In this document: one piece after another, positions 52,127 to 61,546 of the stretch
Layout: every line of letters starts with the position of its first letter
How positions within the stretch are numbered: position 1 is the stretch's first letter
DNA from: DAOOVD01 sp035369845
GTDB lineage: Bacteria > Bacillota > Desulfotomaculia > Desulfotomaculales > Pelotomaculaceae
Direction: 5' to 3'
Length of the DNA stretch: 64,000 nucleotides
Assembly: GCA_035369845.1 (NCBI GenBank)
Contig: DAOOVD010000006.1
Span: forward strand, 1 to 64,000
Notes under the pieces: generated by a model
Told to the model about the DNA's origin: nothing
What the model saw: the letters and a program-made list of their open reading frames with translations, nothing else
Database searches by the model: none
Translations under genes and position numbers: made by a program

Positions 52127-53080
52127 GTGGTGGCTCGTTTTGACTGGCGGAACAGTTCCTTGAAACTGCTCGCCGTGCTGCTGGCCTTTGTGCTGTGGGT
52201 TTACGTGAGCAACGATCAGAATCCGGTGCGGGAGAAAATCCTGACCGTAGCCCTCGAACACAACGACCCCGGAGGAGGCTACCTGATCATGGGAGGGCTG
52301 CCCGAAAGCGTGAAGGTGAGGGTCCAGGGCAACCGCAGCCAACTGGCCAACCTGTCCCCGGTGGATTTCAGGGCGGCGGTCAGCGTTCCCGAGGGGAAAA
52401 CCGGCGATTTCTCCCTGCCCGTGCAGGTCAGCGCTCCCGCCGGCCTGAGTGTTGTGCAGGTTACCCCGGAGGAGGTCCGCGCGTCCATCGACCGCATCGT
52501 GGACAAACAGCTTCCCGTGGCGGTGAGCCTGCAGGGGACTCCGGCCCAGGGCTTTACCGCCCTCGCCCCGGTGTACCAGCCGCCGACCGTGACCGCCAGG
52601 GGGCCCTCCAGGGTGTTGAATGAGATCAGCCAGGCCACGGCTGTTATCAATATCCAGTCCGCCGCGAAGGATGTCGACCAGATTGCCCAGTTGAGCACGG
52701 GCTCGTCGAACGTCAGCCTGAACCCTTCGTCCGTCCGGGTGGTGATTCCGCTGGTCAGCGCTACGGCATCCAAAACCGTGTCGGTTCTGCCCGGCCTGAC
52801 CGGGACGCCGGCGGAAGGATTCGCCGTAAAGAGAAGCTACGCCGCACCCGAGGCGGTGCAGGTCCTCGGACCGGCCGAGGCAATCGGCCAGCTCACAAGC
52901 ATCCGGACAGAGCCGGTGGACATCCAGGGCGCCAACAAGAATTTGAGCGTTGAAGTCGGCATCATCAAGCCTGAGGGCATTACGGCCGTCAATCCGGGGC
53001 GGGTGAGGGTGCAGGTAGAGATAATGAAGACGGAAGCGCCGGCCGGCGGCCAGCCCGGCGGGGAGCAGCCCAGGCCGTGA
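52127..53080 (+). CDS. cdaR: CdaR/YbbR regulator of diadenylate cyclase
   Basis: 317 residues from GTG. An N-terminal membrane helix (LKLLAVLLAFVLWVYVSN) is followed by repeated YbbR-like beta domains with the recurring PESVKVRVQG / PVAVSLQGTPAQGF patterns. It sits outside the membrane and modulates CdaA. Only 3 bases separate it from cdaA. Confidence 0.93.
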   Translation: MVARFDWRNSSLKLLAVLLAFVLWVYVSNDQNPVREKILTVALEHNDPGGGYLIMGGLPESVKVRVQGNRSQLANLSPVDFRAAVSVPEGKTGDFSLPVQVSAPAGLSVVQVTPEEVRASIDRIVDKQLPVAVSLQGTPAQGFTALAPVYQPPTVTARGPSRVLNEISQATAVINIQSAAKDVDQIAQLSTGSSNVSLNPSSVRVVIPLVSATASKTVSVLPGLTGTPAEGFAVKRSYAAPEAVQVLGPAEAIGQLTSIRTEPVDIQGANKNLSVEVGIIKPEGITAVNPGRVRVQVEIMKTEAPAGGQPGGEQPRP

Positions 53081-53155
53081 TTTCCCGCCGGAGGCAATTG
53101 ACATCGGGCCGTTTTCAGACATAAAATGTAGTGAACCAGGGAGGGAAAGAACGGT

Positions 53156-54493
53156 ATGGGGGGCATGTTTGGGACCGACGGGGTGAGGGGCGTTGCCAAC
53201 CGCGACCTGTCCCCGGAGAAAGCATTCAAGCTCGGACGTGCGGGAGCGCACCTCCTGGCCCGGCGCGACCCCGGCGCCGGCATTGTGATAGGAAAAGACA
53301 CCCGCGTTTCCGGCGATATGCTGGAGGCCGCCTTGATAGCCGGCATCTGCTCCGCCGGGGTTGACGTGTTGAGGGTGGGGGTGATGCCCACACCCGCCGT
53401 AGCTTACCTCACCAGGGATCTCGGGGCGGCGGCGGGAGTGGTGATCTCAGCCTCCCACAATCCGGTGGAAGACAACGGGATTAAATTTTTCGGCGCCAGC
53501 GGCTACAAGCTTCCGGACGAGACCGAGGAGGAGATCGAGGCCCTGTTCGCAAGCGAATGCGCCGGTGTTCCCTGCCCGGTCGGCGGGGACGTGGGGCGTG
53601 TCCGGGAGGTGCGCGACGCCGAGGACCGCTATGTGAAATTTGCCCGCGGCACCGTCGGCGCCTCCCTCGCCGGCCTGAAGATCGTCGTCGACTGCGCCAA
53701 CGGCGCCGCCTACCGCGTGGCTCCCCGCATATACGGGGAAATGGGCGCGGAAGTCGTCCCCATCTTCAACTTGCCGGACGGGGTAAACATCAACCGCGGC
53801 TGCGGCTCGACCCACCCGCAGGCCTTGATGGAAGCCGTTGTCGCCCACGGCGCCGATCTCGGCCTGGCCCACGACGGCGACGCCGACCGGGTTCTGGCTG
53901 TTGACGCGAGGGGCAGGCTGGTCGACGGCGACCAGATCATGGTTGTGTGCGCCCGGAGTCTGAAGGAGAAAGGCCTCCTGGCAAACGACTCCGTCGTGGT
54001 CACCGTGATGAGCAACCTGGGCCTGCGCCTGGCGCTGCGGGACGCGGGCATCAAAGTGATAGAAACCAGGGTCGGCGACCGCTACGTCCTCGAGGAACTG
54101 CTTCGGAGCGGCGCCCGCTTCGGCGGGGAGCAGTCCGGCCACGTCATCTTCCTCGACCACAACACCACCGGCGACGGCATCCTCACCGCCCTGCAGCTGA
54201 TGGCCGTGATCAAGGAGAGCGGCCTTTCCCTGGAAGAACTGGCCGGGCAGATGGAAAAGATCCCTCAGTTGCTGGTAAACGTGCGGGTTTCCGACAAAAA
54301 CGCGGTAATGAAAAGCCCGGTTCTGGCCGGCGTCATAAAAGAGGAAGAAAGCCGGCTGAACGGCGGCGGGCGGATTCTGGTCCGGCCCTCCGGCACCGAG
54401 CCCCTGGTGCGGATTATGGCCGAGGGCAGGAATATGGGACTATTGCAGGAAATTGTTGATAGGCTGGCGAATATAATAAAAGAAATAAGCTGA
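53156..54493 (+). CDS. glmM: Phosphoglucosamine mutase
   Basis: 445 residues. FGTDGVRGVANRDLSP opens it, the phosphoserine loop is GVVISASHNPVEDNGIKFF (Ser about 101), the metal loop is HDGDADRV, and the sugar-binding EQSGHVIF and RPSGTEPLVRIM follow. It makes glucosamine-1-phosphate from glucosamine-6-phosphate. GlmM is known to bind and inhibit CdaA, in keeping with its position. Confidence 0.97.
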   Translation: MGGMFGTDGVRGVANRDLSPEKAFKLGRAGAHLLARRDPGAGIVIGKDTRVSGDMLEAALIAGICSAGVDVLRVGVMPTPAVAYLTRDLGAAAGVVISASHNPVEDNGIKFFGASGYKLPDETEEEIEALFASECAGVPCPVGGDVGRVREVRDAEDRYVKFARGTVGASLAGLKIVVDCANGAAYRVAPRIYGEMGAEVVPIFNLPDGVNINRGCGSTHPQALMEAVVAHGADLGLAHDGDADRVLAVDARGRLVDGDQIMVVCARSLKEKGLLANDSVVVTVMSNLGLRLALRDAGIKVIETRVGDRYVLEELLRSGARFGGEQSGHVIFLDHNTTGDGILTALQLMAVIKESGLSLEELAGQMEKIPQLLVNVRVSDKNAVMKSPVLAGVIKEEESRLNGGGRILVRPSGTEPLVRIMAEGRNMGLLQEIVDRLANIIKEIS

Positions 54494-54548
54494 GGAGGTG
54501 GAACCCGGGAAAAAGCTGAAGGCTTAAAAATAACAACTTGATAAACCA

Positions 54549-54770
54549 AGCGCCAGAACCCTTCCCGGAGTCTGCTTCCAGATTCCGGGAATGACGGAGA
54601 TTGCAGCGTTTTCGCATTGATTGGTTGATTGATCTCCCGGGTTGACGAGGAGGGGGTTGATCGAGATTTTTCGGCGGGTGCCCCCCGGTCGGGCCGGACC
54701 GTCAGCGGCATTACAAAACCGCCGGGCAACCGGCGGGACAAAAGTGCCTGCGGCCGATAGAGGCAAAAGC
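54549..54770 (+). ncRNA. glmS ribozyme
   Basis: The self-cleaving core starts at AAGCGCCAGAAC (54548-54559); cleavage is expected between A54549 and G54550. The hallmark 3' part GACGAGGAGGGG then ATTTTTCGGCGGGTGCC is at 54643-54682. A later CCGCCGGGCAACCGGCGGG arm gives a P4-type stem. It is activated by glucosamine-6-phosphate, so the mRNA of the following glmS gene is cut and lowered when the product is plentiful. The 3' limit is approximate. Confidence 0.93.
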
Positions 54771-54904
54771 GCAAACAGGATAGTATTGCCTTTTTGGCAT
54801 GCCCGAAAACTTTCCGGTATGCCTGAAAAAAGGCAGTTCCGTGTGCCGTGGCTTTGTGTGCCCGGCATTTGTTCTTTCGGGCCGCGCCGGAAGCGGGGCG
54901 GCTT

Positions 54905-54924
54905 CGGCGGCGGGCCGCCGTTTT
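54905..54924 (+). terminator. Hairpin with short T-run before glmS
   Basis: Stem CGGCGG / CCGCCG with a 4-base loop and TTTT directly after it, 33 bases before the glmS start. It could be an attenuator or a structural end to the ribozyme leader. Weak. Confidence 0.4.
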
Positions 54925-54956
54925 AAAGGTTTATATGAGAGTTGGGAGGCAGTAAA

Positions 54957-56786
54957 ATGTGCGGTATCGTTGGTTACATCGGTTCCAAAGAGGCCGTTTC
55001 CATTTTGATTGACGGTTTGGAAAAGCTGGAGTACCGGGGGTACGACTCCGCCGGAGTGGCCGTACCGGGCAACGGCGGCGTCGAAGTTTTGAAGAAGGAA
55101 GGAAAGCTCGGCGTCCTGAAAGACAGGTTGAACGGAAACAATTACAGCGCCAACGTGGGCATCGGACACACCCGCTGGGCCACCCACGGAAAACCGTCCG
55201 ACGAGAACGCGCACCCGCACACCGACTGCACGGGGCGGATTGCGGTCGTGCACAACGGTATCATCGAGAACTACCTGCATTTGCGGGAGTGGCTGGAGTC
55301 GCTCGGCCACGTTTTCAGTTCCCAGACCGATACCGAGGTGCTTCCCCACCTGATCGAACACTTCTACTGCGGCGACCTTGAAGATGCGGTGCTGAAAGCG
55401 GTTTCCAGGCTCGAGGGCTCCTACGCCATGGCCGTGGTGTCCTCCCACGAGCCGGACAAACTGGTGGCCGTCCGGCAGGACAGCCCTCTGGTGGTGGGGC
55501 TGGGCGACGGCGAGTATTTCCTGGCTTCGGATATTCCCGCCATCTTGAAGCACACCCGGTTTACGTACATTCTCAACGACGGGGAAGTGGCGGTGCTGGG
55601 GCACGACCGGGTGAGAGTCGTGGACTTGAACCGCAACGTGATCCATAAGAACGTGCTGGAGGTGAAGTGGGAGGCGGAGCAGGCCGAGAAAGGCGGCTAC
55701 GACCACTTCATGCTGAAGGAAATCCACGAGCAGCCGAAGGCCCTGAGGGATACTTTGAGCGGCCGGATTTCGGCCGACGGGTCCGAAGTTGCTCTCGAAG
55801 AAGTGAAAATATCCCCCGAAGAGATCAGGAGTTTGAAGAAGATTTTCATAACCGCCTGCGGCACCGCGTACCACGCCGGCTTCGTCGGCAAGTACGTGAT
55901 AGAGAAACTGGTGCGGCTGCCCGTGGAGGTGGACATTGCCTCCGAGTTTCGCTACCGCCGGCCGATTATCGAACCGGGCACCCTGGTTATCGTCATCAGT
56001 CAGTCCGGCGAAACCGCCGATACGCTTGCCGCCCTCCGCGAGGCGAAACGCCAGGGGGTGAGGGTGGTGGCCGTCACCAACGTGGTGGGCAGCTCCGTCT
56101 CGCGTGAGGCCGACGACGTGATTTACACCTGGGCCGGCCCGGAAATCGCCGTGGCCTCGACCAAGGCCTACACCACCCAGTTGATAGCCATGTACCTGAT
56201 TGCCCTGCACTTTGCCCGGGTGCGCGGCGCCATCGATCAGAAAGAACTCCGGGAGATCCTCCGGGATATAAAAAAGCTGGACGCCAAGGCGCAGGTCCTT
56301 CTGGACGACTCCAGGGTGATCAGGGACTTCGCCGGGAGCGTTTCCTTCTCCGAGGACCTCTTTTTCATCGGGCGCGGCCTCGACTACGCCGTGGCGATGG
56401 AAGGCTCCCTGAAGCTTAAAGAAATCTCCTATATTCACGCCGAGGCGTACGCCGCCGGCGAGCTCAAGCACGGCACCCTGGCCCTGATTGAGGAGAACGT
56501 ACCCGTGGTGGCCCTGGCCACCCAGCGCGACCTTTTTGACAAGATGGTCAGCAACATCCAGGAGGTCAACGCCCGCGGCGCGTCCGTACTGGCGCTGGCC
56601 ATGGAGGGCCTCGAAGAAGTTGAAAAGGTGGCCGAAAGAACCGTGTATATACCGGAAACCCATCCCATCCTGGCGCCGGTGCTGGCAGTCATCCCGCTGC
56701 AGCTCCTGGCTTACCACGCCGCCGTCGCCAGGGGCTGCGACGTGGACAAACCGAGGAACCTGGCCAAGAGCGTGACGGTGGAGTAG
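54957..56786 (+). CDS. glmS: Glutamine-fructose-6-phosphate aminotransferase
   Basis: 609 residues from the ATG with GGGAGG upstream, so that Cys2 becomes the N-terminal nucleophile after Met removal (CGIVGYIG). Glutaminase motifs GIGHTRWATHG and HNGIIENY; SIS isomerase domains with TACGTAYHAGF and ISQSGETADT; C-terminal PRNLAKSVTVE. It makes glucosamine-6-phosphate, the first step to the cell wall. An in-frame upstream start at 54942 would put extra residues before Cys and is unlikely. Confidence 0.97.
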   Translation: MCGIVGYIGSKEAVSILIDGLEKLEYRGYDSAGVAVPGNGGVEVLKKEGKLGVLKDRLNGNNYSANVGIGHTRWATHGKPSDENAHPHTDCTGRIAVVHNGIIENYLHLREWLESLGHVFSSQTDTEVLPHLIEHFYCGDLEDAVLKAVSRLEGSYAMAVVSSHEPDKLVAVRQDSPLVVGLGDGEYFLASDIPAILKHTRFTYILNDGEVAVLGHDRVRVVDLNRNVIHKNVLEVKWEAEQAEKGGYDHFMLKEIHEQPKALRDTLSGRISADGSEVALEEVKISPEEIRSLKKIFITACGTAYHAGFVGKYVIEKLVRLPVEVDIASEFRYRRPIIEPGTLVIVISQSGETADTLAALREAKRQGVRVVAVTNVVGSSVSREADDVIYTWAGPEIAVASTKAYTTQLIAMYLIALHFARVRGAIDQKELREILRDIKKLDAKAQVLLDDSRVIRDFAGSVSFSEDLFFIGRGLDYAVAMEGSLKLKEISYIHAEAYAAGELKHGTLALIEENVPVVALATQRDLFDKMVSNIQEVNARGASVLALAMEGLEEVEKVAERTVYIPETHPILAPVLAVIPLQLLAYHAAVARGCDVDKPRNLAKSVTVE

Positions 56787-56895
56787 CTTTCAGATGCGTC
56801 AAACCCGCCTTTGTCTTGAGAAAATAATGTTGTGATATGGAAAATAGAGTCCGGATATAATGATAATAAAGATCAGACATGATAAGATTGTTTAG

Positions 56896-56931
56896 AGCTG
56901 TAACCTCCCATAAGGTTACAGCTTTAATATT
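56896..56931 (+). terminator. Terminator after glmS
   Basis: Stem AGCTGTAACC / GGTTACAGCT with an 8-base loop, then TTAATATTTAT. The rest of 56787-57120 is AT-rich and carries no clear gene. Near 57029 there is a TATAAT, possibly the promoter for the defence system that follows. Confidence 0.8.
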
Positions 56932-57120
56932 TATATCTCTCGTAGTACTTTTAACATGCAGAATACACTAAAATAAGGAAGGATTATAAGGATTTTTGAC
57001 GAATTGGCTAAAAGATCCATAGTTCATCTATAATGGAGGTTTTCAAGCTTAGAATATAATTATGCCATAAATTTGCCATAGTTAACTAAACTGATAATCT
57101 TACGGAGATAAACTGTAACA

Positions 57121-57603
57121 ATGGAACCCCTTGCCGCACAGGTCATTTCAAGAATCAATCAGGCTGCCGAGCTGTACCACCGCCTCATCATCATAGCCGC
57201 GCCAGCCGGAGCGGGTAAAACAGCCGCGCTTCAAGATATTCGCGAACGCACGGGCGCGCCCCTGATCAACGTTAATCTCGAGCTTTCCCGCCGCCTGCTT
57301 GAGCTTACCGGGCGCCGACGCGCACTGCTGCTTCCCCGCCTGCTCTCGGAGATAGTGAATGCTTCCGGCAGCGATGTAGTTCTGCTTGATAACATTGAAT
57401 TGTTGTTCGATGCCTCCCTCAAACAAGACCCTCTGCGGCTCCTTCAAGGACTTTCCCGAAACAAGACGCTGGTCGTTGCCTGGAACGGCTCTGTCAGCGG
57501 CGGCTATTTGACCTATGCAGTGCCGGAACATCCCGAATACAGGCGTTATGTAATCAGAGATTTAATGATAGTAAGCCCGGAGAAATCGGAAGTTCGGAAG
57601 TGA
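57121..57603 (+). CDS. brxF: BREX type 3 protein BrxF (small P-loop ATPase)
   Basis: 160 residues. A P-loop APAGAGKT lies at 27-34, and a Walker B-like VVLLDNIELLFD near 88. The size, the P-loop, and the position directly before a large DUF6079 ATPase and an adenine methyltransferase fit BrxF of type 3 BREX defence systems. BrxF is thought to be a regulatory or assembly ATPase; its exact action is not known. Composition is less GC-rich upstream, in keeping with an acquired island. Confidence 0.85.
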   Translation: MEPLAAQVISRINQAAELYHRLIIIAAPAGAGKTAALQDIRERTGAPLINVNLELSRRLLELTGRRRALLLPRLLSEIVNASGSDVVLLDNIELLFDASLKQDPLRLLQGLSRNKTLVVAWNGSVSGGYLTYAVPEHPEYRRYVIRDLMIVSPEKSEVRK

Positions 57604-57652
57604 TGAGCGAAAAGTGATGGGTAATGAGCAAAGGCAGATACACTCATCACTT
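57598..57652. repeat. Inverted repeat between brxF and brxC
   Basis: AAGTGATGAG at 57598-57607 is matched by CTCATCACTT at 57643-57652 around a 35-base loop. A second tandem-like GTGATGGGTAATGAGC lies between. It starts in the brxF stop region and may set translation or mRNA stability for brxC. Confidence 0.6.
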
Positions 57653-57684
57653 ATGGGCAAAACCGCATGGGGAGGGGAAACGCA

Positions 57685-60600
57685 ATGAAATATGGAGACC
57701 TGATCCAGTTTGAACCAATCGAGTCCGTAGTGCAACTGCGGGACGCCGTTAATGCTGCAGCCGCCCGGCAGCTTGTCCGGACTTATGTTATTTCCGGAGA
57801 AATGGCCGAGAAGCTGATTAACCTCGTCATTCCCCAGCTTCAGTTCGACCAGCCGGTCGACAACAAAGGGCTTCTGGTCGTCGGCAATTACGGTACCGGT
57901 AAGTCCCACCTGATGTCGGTGATATCCGCCGTAGCGGAGAACGGGGAACTCTCCTCCCTTCTCAACGACAGCAACGTTGCCGGCGCGGCGGGCAAAATCG
58001 GAGGCCGCTTCAAGGTGGCGCGAACCGAAATCGGGGCGACCACCATGTCCTTGCGTGACATTGTACTGGCCGAACTGGAGGAGCGCCTGGCAGCCTTGGG
58101 GGTGACCTACACATTCCCCCCAGCGGACCAAGTGTCCAGCAACAAGCGGGCTTTCGAGGAGATGATGTCCGCCTTCCACCAGGAATATCCCGACCACGGC
58201 CTGCTCCTGGTGGTGGACGAATTGCTTGATTACCTTCACACCCGCAAAGATCAGGAACTCATCCTCGATTTGAACTTTCTCCGGGAAATCGGCGAAGTCT
58301 GCAAGGACCTGCGTTTTCGCTTTATCGCCGGTGTGCAGGAGGCCATATTTGACAGCCCCCGCTTTTCCTTTGTGGCGGACAGTATCCGCCGGGTAAAAGA
58401 CCGTTTCGAGCAGGTCCTTATTGCCCGCAAGGACGTCAAGTTCGTGGTATCCGAGCGGCTGCTCAAAAAAACCGGCGAACAGCAGGCGAAGATCCGCGAA
58501 TACCTGACTCCCTTTGCAAAGTTCTACGGCCGCATGAATGAGCGCATGGACGAGTTCGTCCGTCTCTTCCCGGTGCATCCCGACTATATCGACACATTTG
58601 AGCGGGTCACCGCAGTAGAGAAGCGCGAAGTGCTCAAGACCCTTTCCCTGTCCATGAAAAAGCTTCTTAATCAAGATGTTCCGGACGACCGCCCCGGCTT
58701 AATCGCCTACGATGGTTATTGGGCGAACCTTCGTGAGAACCCGTCCTTCCGCGCAGTGCCGGATATCAAGGCGGTAATCGACTGCAGCCAGGTGCTGGAA
58801 GCCCGCATCCAGCAGGCATTCACCCGGCCCGCTTACAAACCCATGGCGCTGCGGCTGATCCACGGCCTCTCCGTCCACCGGCTGACTACCGGCGATATCT
58901 ACGCGCCACTGGGCGCGACGGCGGAGGAACTGCGCGACAGCCTCTGCCTCTACCAGCCCGGCATCGGGGACCTGGGCGGCGACCCGGCCGACGATTTGCT
59001 CTCCCAGGTGGAGACCGTCCTGCGGGAAATTCACAAGACGGTAAGCGGCCAGTTCATCTCATTGAATCCGGACAACCGCCAGTATTATCTCGACTTGAAG
59101 AAGACCGATGACTTTGACGCCCTGATCGAGAAGCGCGCCGACAGCCTGGATGACTCCCAGCTTGACCGCTACTACTACGAGGCCTTAAAACAGGTCATGG
59201 AATGTGCGGACCGTACTTACAAAACCGGCTATAAAATCTGGCAGCACGAGCTTGTCTGGCTGGAACGGAAAGCCGCGCGCCAGGGGTACCTCTTTTTCGG
59301 CGCGCCCAACGAGCGCTCCACAGCAGTTCCGCCGCGCGACTTCTACCTTTATTTCATCCAGCCCTTCGACGCGCCGCGCTTTACGGATGAAAAAAAGCCC
59401 GACGAGGTATTCCTGCGCCTTATCCAAAAGGATGAATCCTTTCACACAGCACTGCGTAGTTATGCCGCAGCTCTTGATCTGGCTTCCACCGCTTCGGGGC
59501 AGGCCAAGTCCATTTATGAGTCCAAAGCGTCGGGTTACTTGCGGGAATTGGTGCAGTGGCTGAAGGAAAACATGTATACGGCCTTCACGGTTACCTATCA
59601 GGGACGCGCCAAGCCCCTCGAAGATTGGGTCAAGGGTAAATCCATCCGCGAGCTTTCCGGCATTGCCTCCAACGAGCGGCTTAACTTTCGCGACCTTATA
59701 AACACCATCGCCGGTGTCTGTCTGGGGGCACACTTCCAGGATCTGGCTCCTCTTTATCCCTGCTTTTCGGTGCTCATCACCGGAGCCAACCGGGCCCAGG
59801 CCGCCCAGGACGCTCTGCGGGCCATCGCCGGTCAAAAGCCGACCAAACAGGCGACCGCAGTGCTGGATGCCCTTGAACTTCTTGACGGCGACAGGTTTGA
59901 TCCTCATAGATCGAAATACGCCCGGCACATCCTCGAAATCGCGCAAAAGAAGGGCCACGGCCAGGTGGTCAACCGTTCCGAACTGATCCAGGACATCCTT
60001 GGGGTGGAGTACCTGGACGCAAGGAACCTGCGTCTGGAGCCCGAATGGGCAGTGGTGATCATGGCGGCGCTGGTTTACTCCGGTGAACTGGTGCTGGCCA
60101 TCCCGGGCAAGAAGTTCGACGCCACCGGGCTTTCCCAACTGGCCGGGACCGGCGTCGAGGAACTGATCCAGTTCAAGCACATCGAACGGCCCAAGGACTG
60201 GAACCTGCCGGCTCTCAAGGCCCTGTTTGAGTTGCTCGGGCTCACGCCGGGCATGGCGCAGCTGGTTACCCAGGGAAAAGAAGAACCCGTCCAGGAACTG
60301 CAGAAAGCAGCGGCCGGCACGGTGGAAAGGCTGGTGCTTGTTCAGCAGAGCGCGCAAAAAGGGCTGTTTTTCTGGGGTAGTAGTTTGCTGTCCGGGAGCG
60401 AAGCCCGGATGCTGTGCTCCCAGCTTAATCAGACCAAGACTTTTCTGGAATCAATCCAGGCCTATACAACTCCCGGCAAGCTCAAGAACTTCCGTTACGA
60501 AGCGCCGGAGATAAGCGGCCATCGCGAAGGTCTCCAGGCCCTGGCAGAGGTCGATTCTCTGCAGAAACTGGTGACCGGCCTCGGGGATACGGCGGCATAT

Positions 60601-61413
60601 CTTTCCACGGCCGAGGCGGTTCTGCCCGGCGGGCATGAGTGGATTGACAAGGTGAAGGCGGCTCGTGACGAGATTCTGGTGCAGATCAGCGACCCGTCCA
60701 GGCGTGGCGCGCCAGCCTTCCGCCAGGAGATTCAGCGCAAACTTTCCGACCTGAAAAAATCCTACCTGCAGGCGTACCTGGGCCTGCACACCAGGGCGAG
60801 GCTGGGCGTCAACGAGGACAAGCGCAAGGCCAGGCTAATGGCGGATGAACGGTTAAAAATCCTGCAAAAACTCTCCACCATCGATATCATGCCCCGCCAG
60901 CACCTGACCGATTACCAGAACCGCCTGGCGGCTCTAAAGAGCTGCTTTACGCTCACCGAGCCGGAGCTGAACGCCTCGCCCGTGTGCCCGCACTGCAGTT
61001 ACAAGCCTGCCGCAGAACCGCCGGCCGCGCCGGCAAGCTCGGTCCTGGACGGTCTGGATGAAGAGCTCGACAGGCTGGTGGAGAACTGGACCCAGACGCT
61101 TCTTGCCAACCTGGAATACCCGGCCACGAGGTCCAACCTGGACCTGCTCAAACCGGAACCGGGGAAGCTGGTGGAGGAATTCATCAAGAAGCGCACGCTC
61201 CCGGACGTCCTTGACCATGATTTTATCCGCGCCCTGCAGGAGGCCCTCTCCGGGCTGCTCAAGGTGCCGGTAAAGACTGCCGACCTGCGCGCGGCGCTGC
61301 TCTCCGGCGGCTCACCGGTCACCCCGGCGGAGATGAAAAAGCGGTTTGAAGATTACCTGGACCAACTCATCAAGGGGAGGGAGCCAGACAAGATCAGAAT
61401 TGTCTTAGACTGA
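57685..61413 (+). CDS. brxC: BREX type 3 large ATPase BrxC (DUF6079)
   Basis: 1242 residues from ATG with GGAGGGG upstream; an upstream start at 57667 is possible. An N-terminal P-loop ATPase has Walker A GNYGTGKS at 67-74 and Walker B LLLVVDE at about 173-179. A long middle region follows, and a cysteine pair (CPHCSYKP) appears near 1108, hinting at a zinc site. The length and P-loop match the DUF6079/BrxC protein of type 3 BREX. BrxC is an essential ATPase of phage resistance. Confidence 0.88.
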   Translation: MKYGDLIQFEPIESVVQLRDAVNAAAARQLVRTYVISGEMAEKLINLVIPQLQFDQPVDNKGLLVVGNYGTGKSHLMSVISAVAENGELSSLLNDSNVAGAAGKIGGRFKVARTEIGATTMSLRDIVLAELEERLAALGVTYTFPPADQVSSNKRAFEEMMSAFHQEYPDHGLLLVVDELLDYLHTRKDQELILDLNFLREIGEVCKDLRFRFIAGVQEAIFDSPRFSFVADSIRRVKDRFEQVLIARKDVKFVVSERLLKKTGEQQAKIREYLTPFAKFYGRMNERMDEFVRLFPVHPDYIDTFERVTAVEKREVLKTLSLSMKKLLNQDVPDDRPGLIAYDGYWANLRENPSFRAVPDIKAVIDCSQVLEARIQQAFTRPAYKPMALRLIHGLSVHRLTTGDIYAPLGATAEELRDSLCLYQPGIGDLGGDPADDLLSQVETVLREIHKTVSGQFISLNPDNRQYYLDLKKTDDFDALIEKRADSLDDSQLDRYYYEALKQVMECADRTYKTGYKIWQHELVWLERKAARQGYLFFGAPNERSTAVPPRDFYLYFIQPFDAPRFTDEKKPDEVFLRLIQKDESFHTALRSYAAALDLASTASGQAKSIYESKASGYLRELVQWLKENMYTAFTVTYQGRAKPLEDWVKGKSIRELSGIASNERLNFRDLINTIAGVCLGAHFQDLAPLYPCFSVLITGANRAQAAQDALRAIAGQKPTKQATAVLDALELLDGDRFDPHRSKYARHILEIAQKKGHGQVVNRSELIQDILGVEYLDARNLRLEPEWAVVIMAALVYSGELVLAIPGKKFDATGLSQLAGTGVEELIQFKHIERPKDWNLPALKALFELLGLTPGMAQLVTQGKEEPVQELQKAAAGTVERLVLVQQSAQKGLFFWGSSLLSGSEARMLCSQLNQTKTFLESIQAYTTPGKLKNFRYEAPEISGHREGLQALAEVDSLQKLVTGLGDTAAYLSTAEAVLPGGHEWIDKVKAARDEILVQISDPSRRGAPAFRQEIQRKLSDLKKSYLQAYLGLHTRARLGVNEDKRKARLMADERLKILQKLSTIDIMPRQHLTDYQNRLAALKSCFTLTEPELNASPVCPHCSYKPAAEPPAAPASSVLDGLDEELDRLVENWTQTLLANLEYPATRSNLDLLKPEPGKLVEEFIKKRTLPDVLDHDFIRALQEALSGLLKVPVKTADLRAALLSGGSPVTPAEMKKRFEDYLDQLIKGREPDKIRIVLD

Positions 61414-61546
61414 GGATAAGGAACACTGACCAGATTCGGAGATGATTGGACGGTTTAGAATATCAGCGGGTTGCTGAGGGCGATAGTTGAGGAATGAAGT
61501 CCATGGGTAGCCTATTCAATCTTGCGCTGAAACGAGGAGAAACGTC

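Noticed and set aside
54711..56717. Minus-strand open frame of 668 codons opposite glmS
   Set aside because: Shadow of glmS and the ribozyme region; no family match visible.
56787..57120. Tn7-like transposon end or tns gene next to glmS
   Set aside because: No tns-like coding sequence or repeated end motif is visible in the 334 bases; insertion remains only a possibility.
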